The position numbers and the translations under genes are program-made. The notes below the pieces were generated by a model. That model made no database searches, was not told the DNA's origin, and saw only the letters and a program-made list of their open reading frames with translations. From the NCBI GenBank assembly GCA_943323725.2, contig CALPIW020000110.1:1-5799 (forward strand): 5,799 nucleotides of DNA. The letters are read 5' to 3'. Source of the DNA: Polynucleobacter meluiroseus. Lineage in GTDB: Bacteria; Verrucomicrobiota; Verrucomicrobiia; Opitutales; UBA953. Below, one piece after another: positions 5,164-5,799 of this stretch (within the stretch, counting starts at the first letter, position 1; each line of letters starts with the position of its first letter).

Positions 5164-5799
5164 ATGAATCCCGATCTCGTCAGAAACTACCTGACCGGCC
5201 TCCAGGATCGCCTGTGCGCGACCTTCGAGGCCGTGGACGGTCAGGCTAAGTTCATCACCGATGAGTGGCAGCGCGCCGAAGGCGGCGGCGGACGCACGCG
5301 CGTCATCGCCGGCGGCGCGGTGATCGAGAAGGGCGGGGTGGCTTTCTCGGACGTGCGCGGCCATGCCTTGCCGCCTTCCGCCACGCTCGCCCGTCCGGAA
5401 CTCGCCGGCAAGGGCTTCCGCGCCATGGGCGTCTCGGTCGTCCAGCATCCGCTCAATCCCTATTGCCCGACGTCGCACATGAACGTGCGCTTCTTCTGCA
5501 CCGACGGTCCGGATCCGGTCTGGTGGTTCGGTGGCGGCTTTGACCTGACGCCTTATTACGGCTTCGACGAAGACGCGGCTTCCTGGCACCGCGCCGCGCG
5601 CGAAGCCACCGGCGCGCACCATCCGAAGTTCAAGGCCTGGTGCGACGACTACTTCCTGCTCAAGCATCGCCAAGAGCAGCGCGGAGTCGGCGGCGTGTTC
5701 TTCGATGACTTCACCGAGGGCGGCTTCGAACCGTCCTTCGCGATGATGCAGAAGGTCGGTGACGCCTTCGGGCCGGCCTACGCCGACATCCTCCGCCGC
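5164..5799 (+). CDS. hemF: Oxygen-dependent coproporphyrinogen III oxidase (5' part, cut by window edge)
   Basis: The window holds the first 212 codons, about 70% of the usual 300-residue enzyme, and the frame is still open at the right edge. HemF uses O2 to decarboxylate two propionates of coproporphyrinogen III, giving protoporphyrinogen IX in cytoplasmic haem synthesis. Signature motifs are intact: EWQRAEGGGGRTRVI (34-48), GVSVVQHPLNPYCPTSHMNVRFF (89-111), WWFGGGFDLTPYYGF (120-134), and KAWCDDYFLLKHRQEQRGVGGVFFDDF (157-183). The conserved histidines are His95, His105, His142 and His168. A Cys replaces the more common Val in NPYVPT. An in-frame stop at 5128 and no other ATG fix the start at 5164, and the N-terminus (NPDLVRNYLTGLQDRLCATFEAVDG) aligns with known HemF beginnings. 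No Shine-Dalgarno sequence is evident. It diverges from the YugP-like gene. The presence of HemF points to oxygen-exposed growth. Confidence 0.96.
   Translation, partial: MNPDLVRNYLTGLQDRLCATFEAVDGQAKFITDEWQRAEGGGGRTRVIAGGAVIEKGGVAFSDVRGHALPPSATLARPELAGKGFRAMGVSVVQHPLNPYCPTSHMNVRFFCTDGPDPVWWFGGGFDLTPYYGFDEDAASWHRAAREATGAHHPKFKAWCDDYFLLKHRQEQRGVGGVFFDDFTEGGFEPSFAMMQKVGDAFGPAYADILRR

Noticed and set aside
5062..5673. A 203-codon minus-strand open frame across the hemF region
   Set aside because: It lies opposite hemF, whose plus-strand frame carries all family motifs; the minus-strand product has no recognisable features.

Overview
The window is GC-rich bacterial chromosomal DNA with tightly packed genes on both strands. 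It holds seven genes, one of them cut by the right edge. Exported and inner-membrane proteins, an aerobic HemF and an N-formylglutamate amidohydrolase suggest an aerobic Gram-negative heterotroph. The general look (high GC, Ala/Lys/Gly-rich exported proteins, weak or absent Shine-Dalgarno sequences, degenerate ACCTGA/GATGGC repeats between genes) would fit Verrucomicrobiota (Opitutae-like), but this is an impression and not a proven assignment. No rRNA, tRNA, CRISPR array, transposase or phage gene was seen.

Layout: bases 1-282 carry no convincing gene, only degenerate short repeats and, at 237-260, a strong terminator for the minus-strand gene that follows. Bases 283-732 (minus) encode a small exported Lys/Gly-rich protein with repeated GKGDKGGK units. 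It diverges from an N-formylglutamate amidohydrolase-family gene (857-1615, plus). That gene converges with, and overlaps by 8 bp, the last gene of a minus-strand cluster spanning 5015-1608. In transcription order the cluster is: a YugP-like membrane 'zinc protease' whose HExxH motif has become RLAGH; a polytopic membrane protein fused to a C-terminal SRPBCC/START-like domain; and two small single-span membrane proteins that look like diverged paralogues. Divergent from this cluster, at 5164 to the right edge (plus), is the first 212 codons of hemF, aerobic coproporphyrinogen III oxidase, with its signature motifs and conserved histidines intact.

How they work together: the amidohydrolase and HemF are ordinary metabolic enzymes. 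The four minus-strand membrane genes are the least explained part. The last three are closely spaced (gaps of 54 and 31 bp) and the first lies 140 bp upstream, so they may form one or two transcription units acting at the cell envelope. Their joint function cannot be read from the sequence. The strongest anomaly is the apparent loss of zinc-ligand and catalytic residues in the YugP-like protein while the rest of the fold appears preserved.
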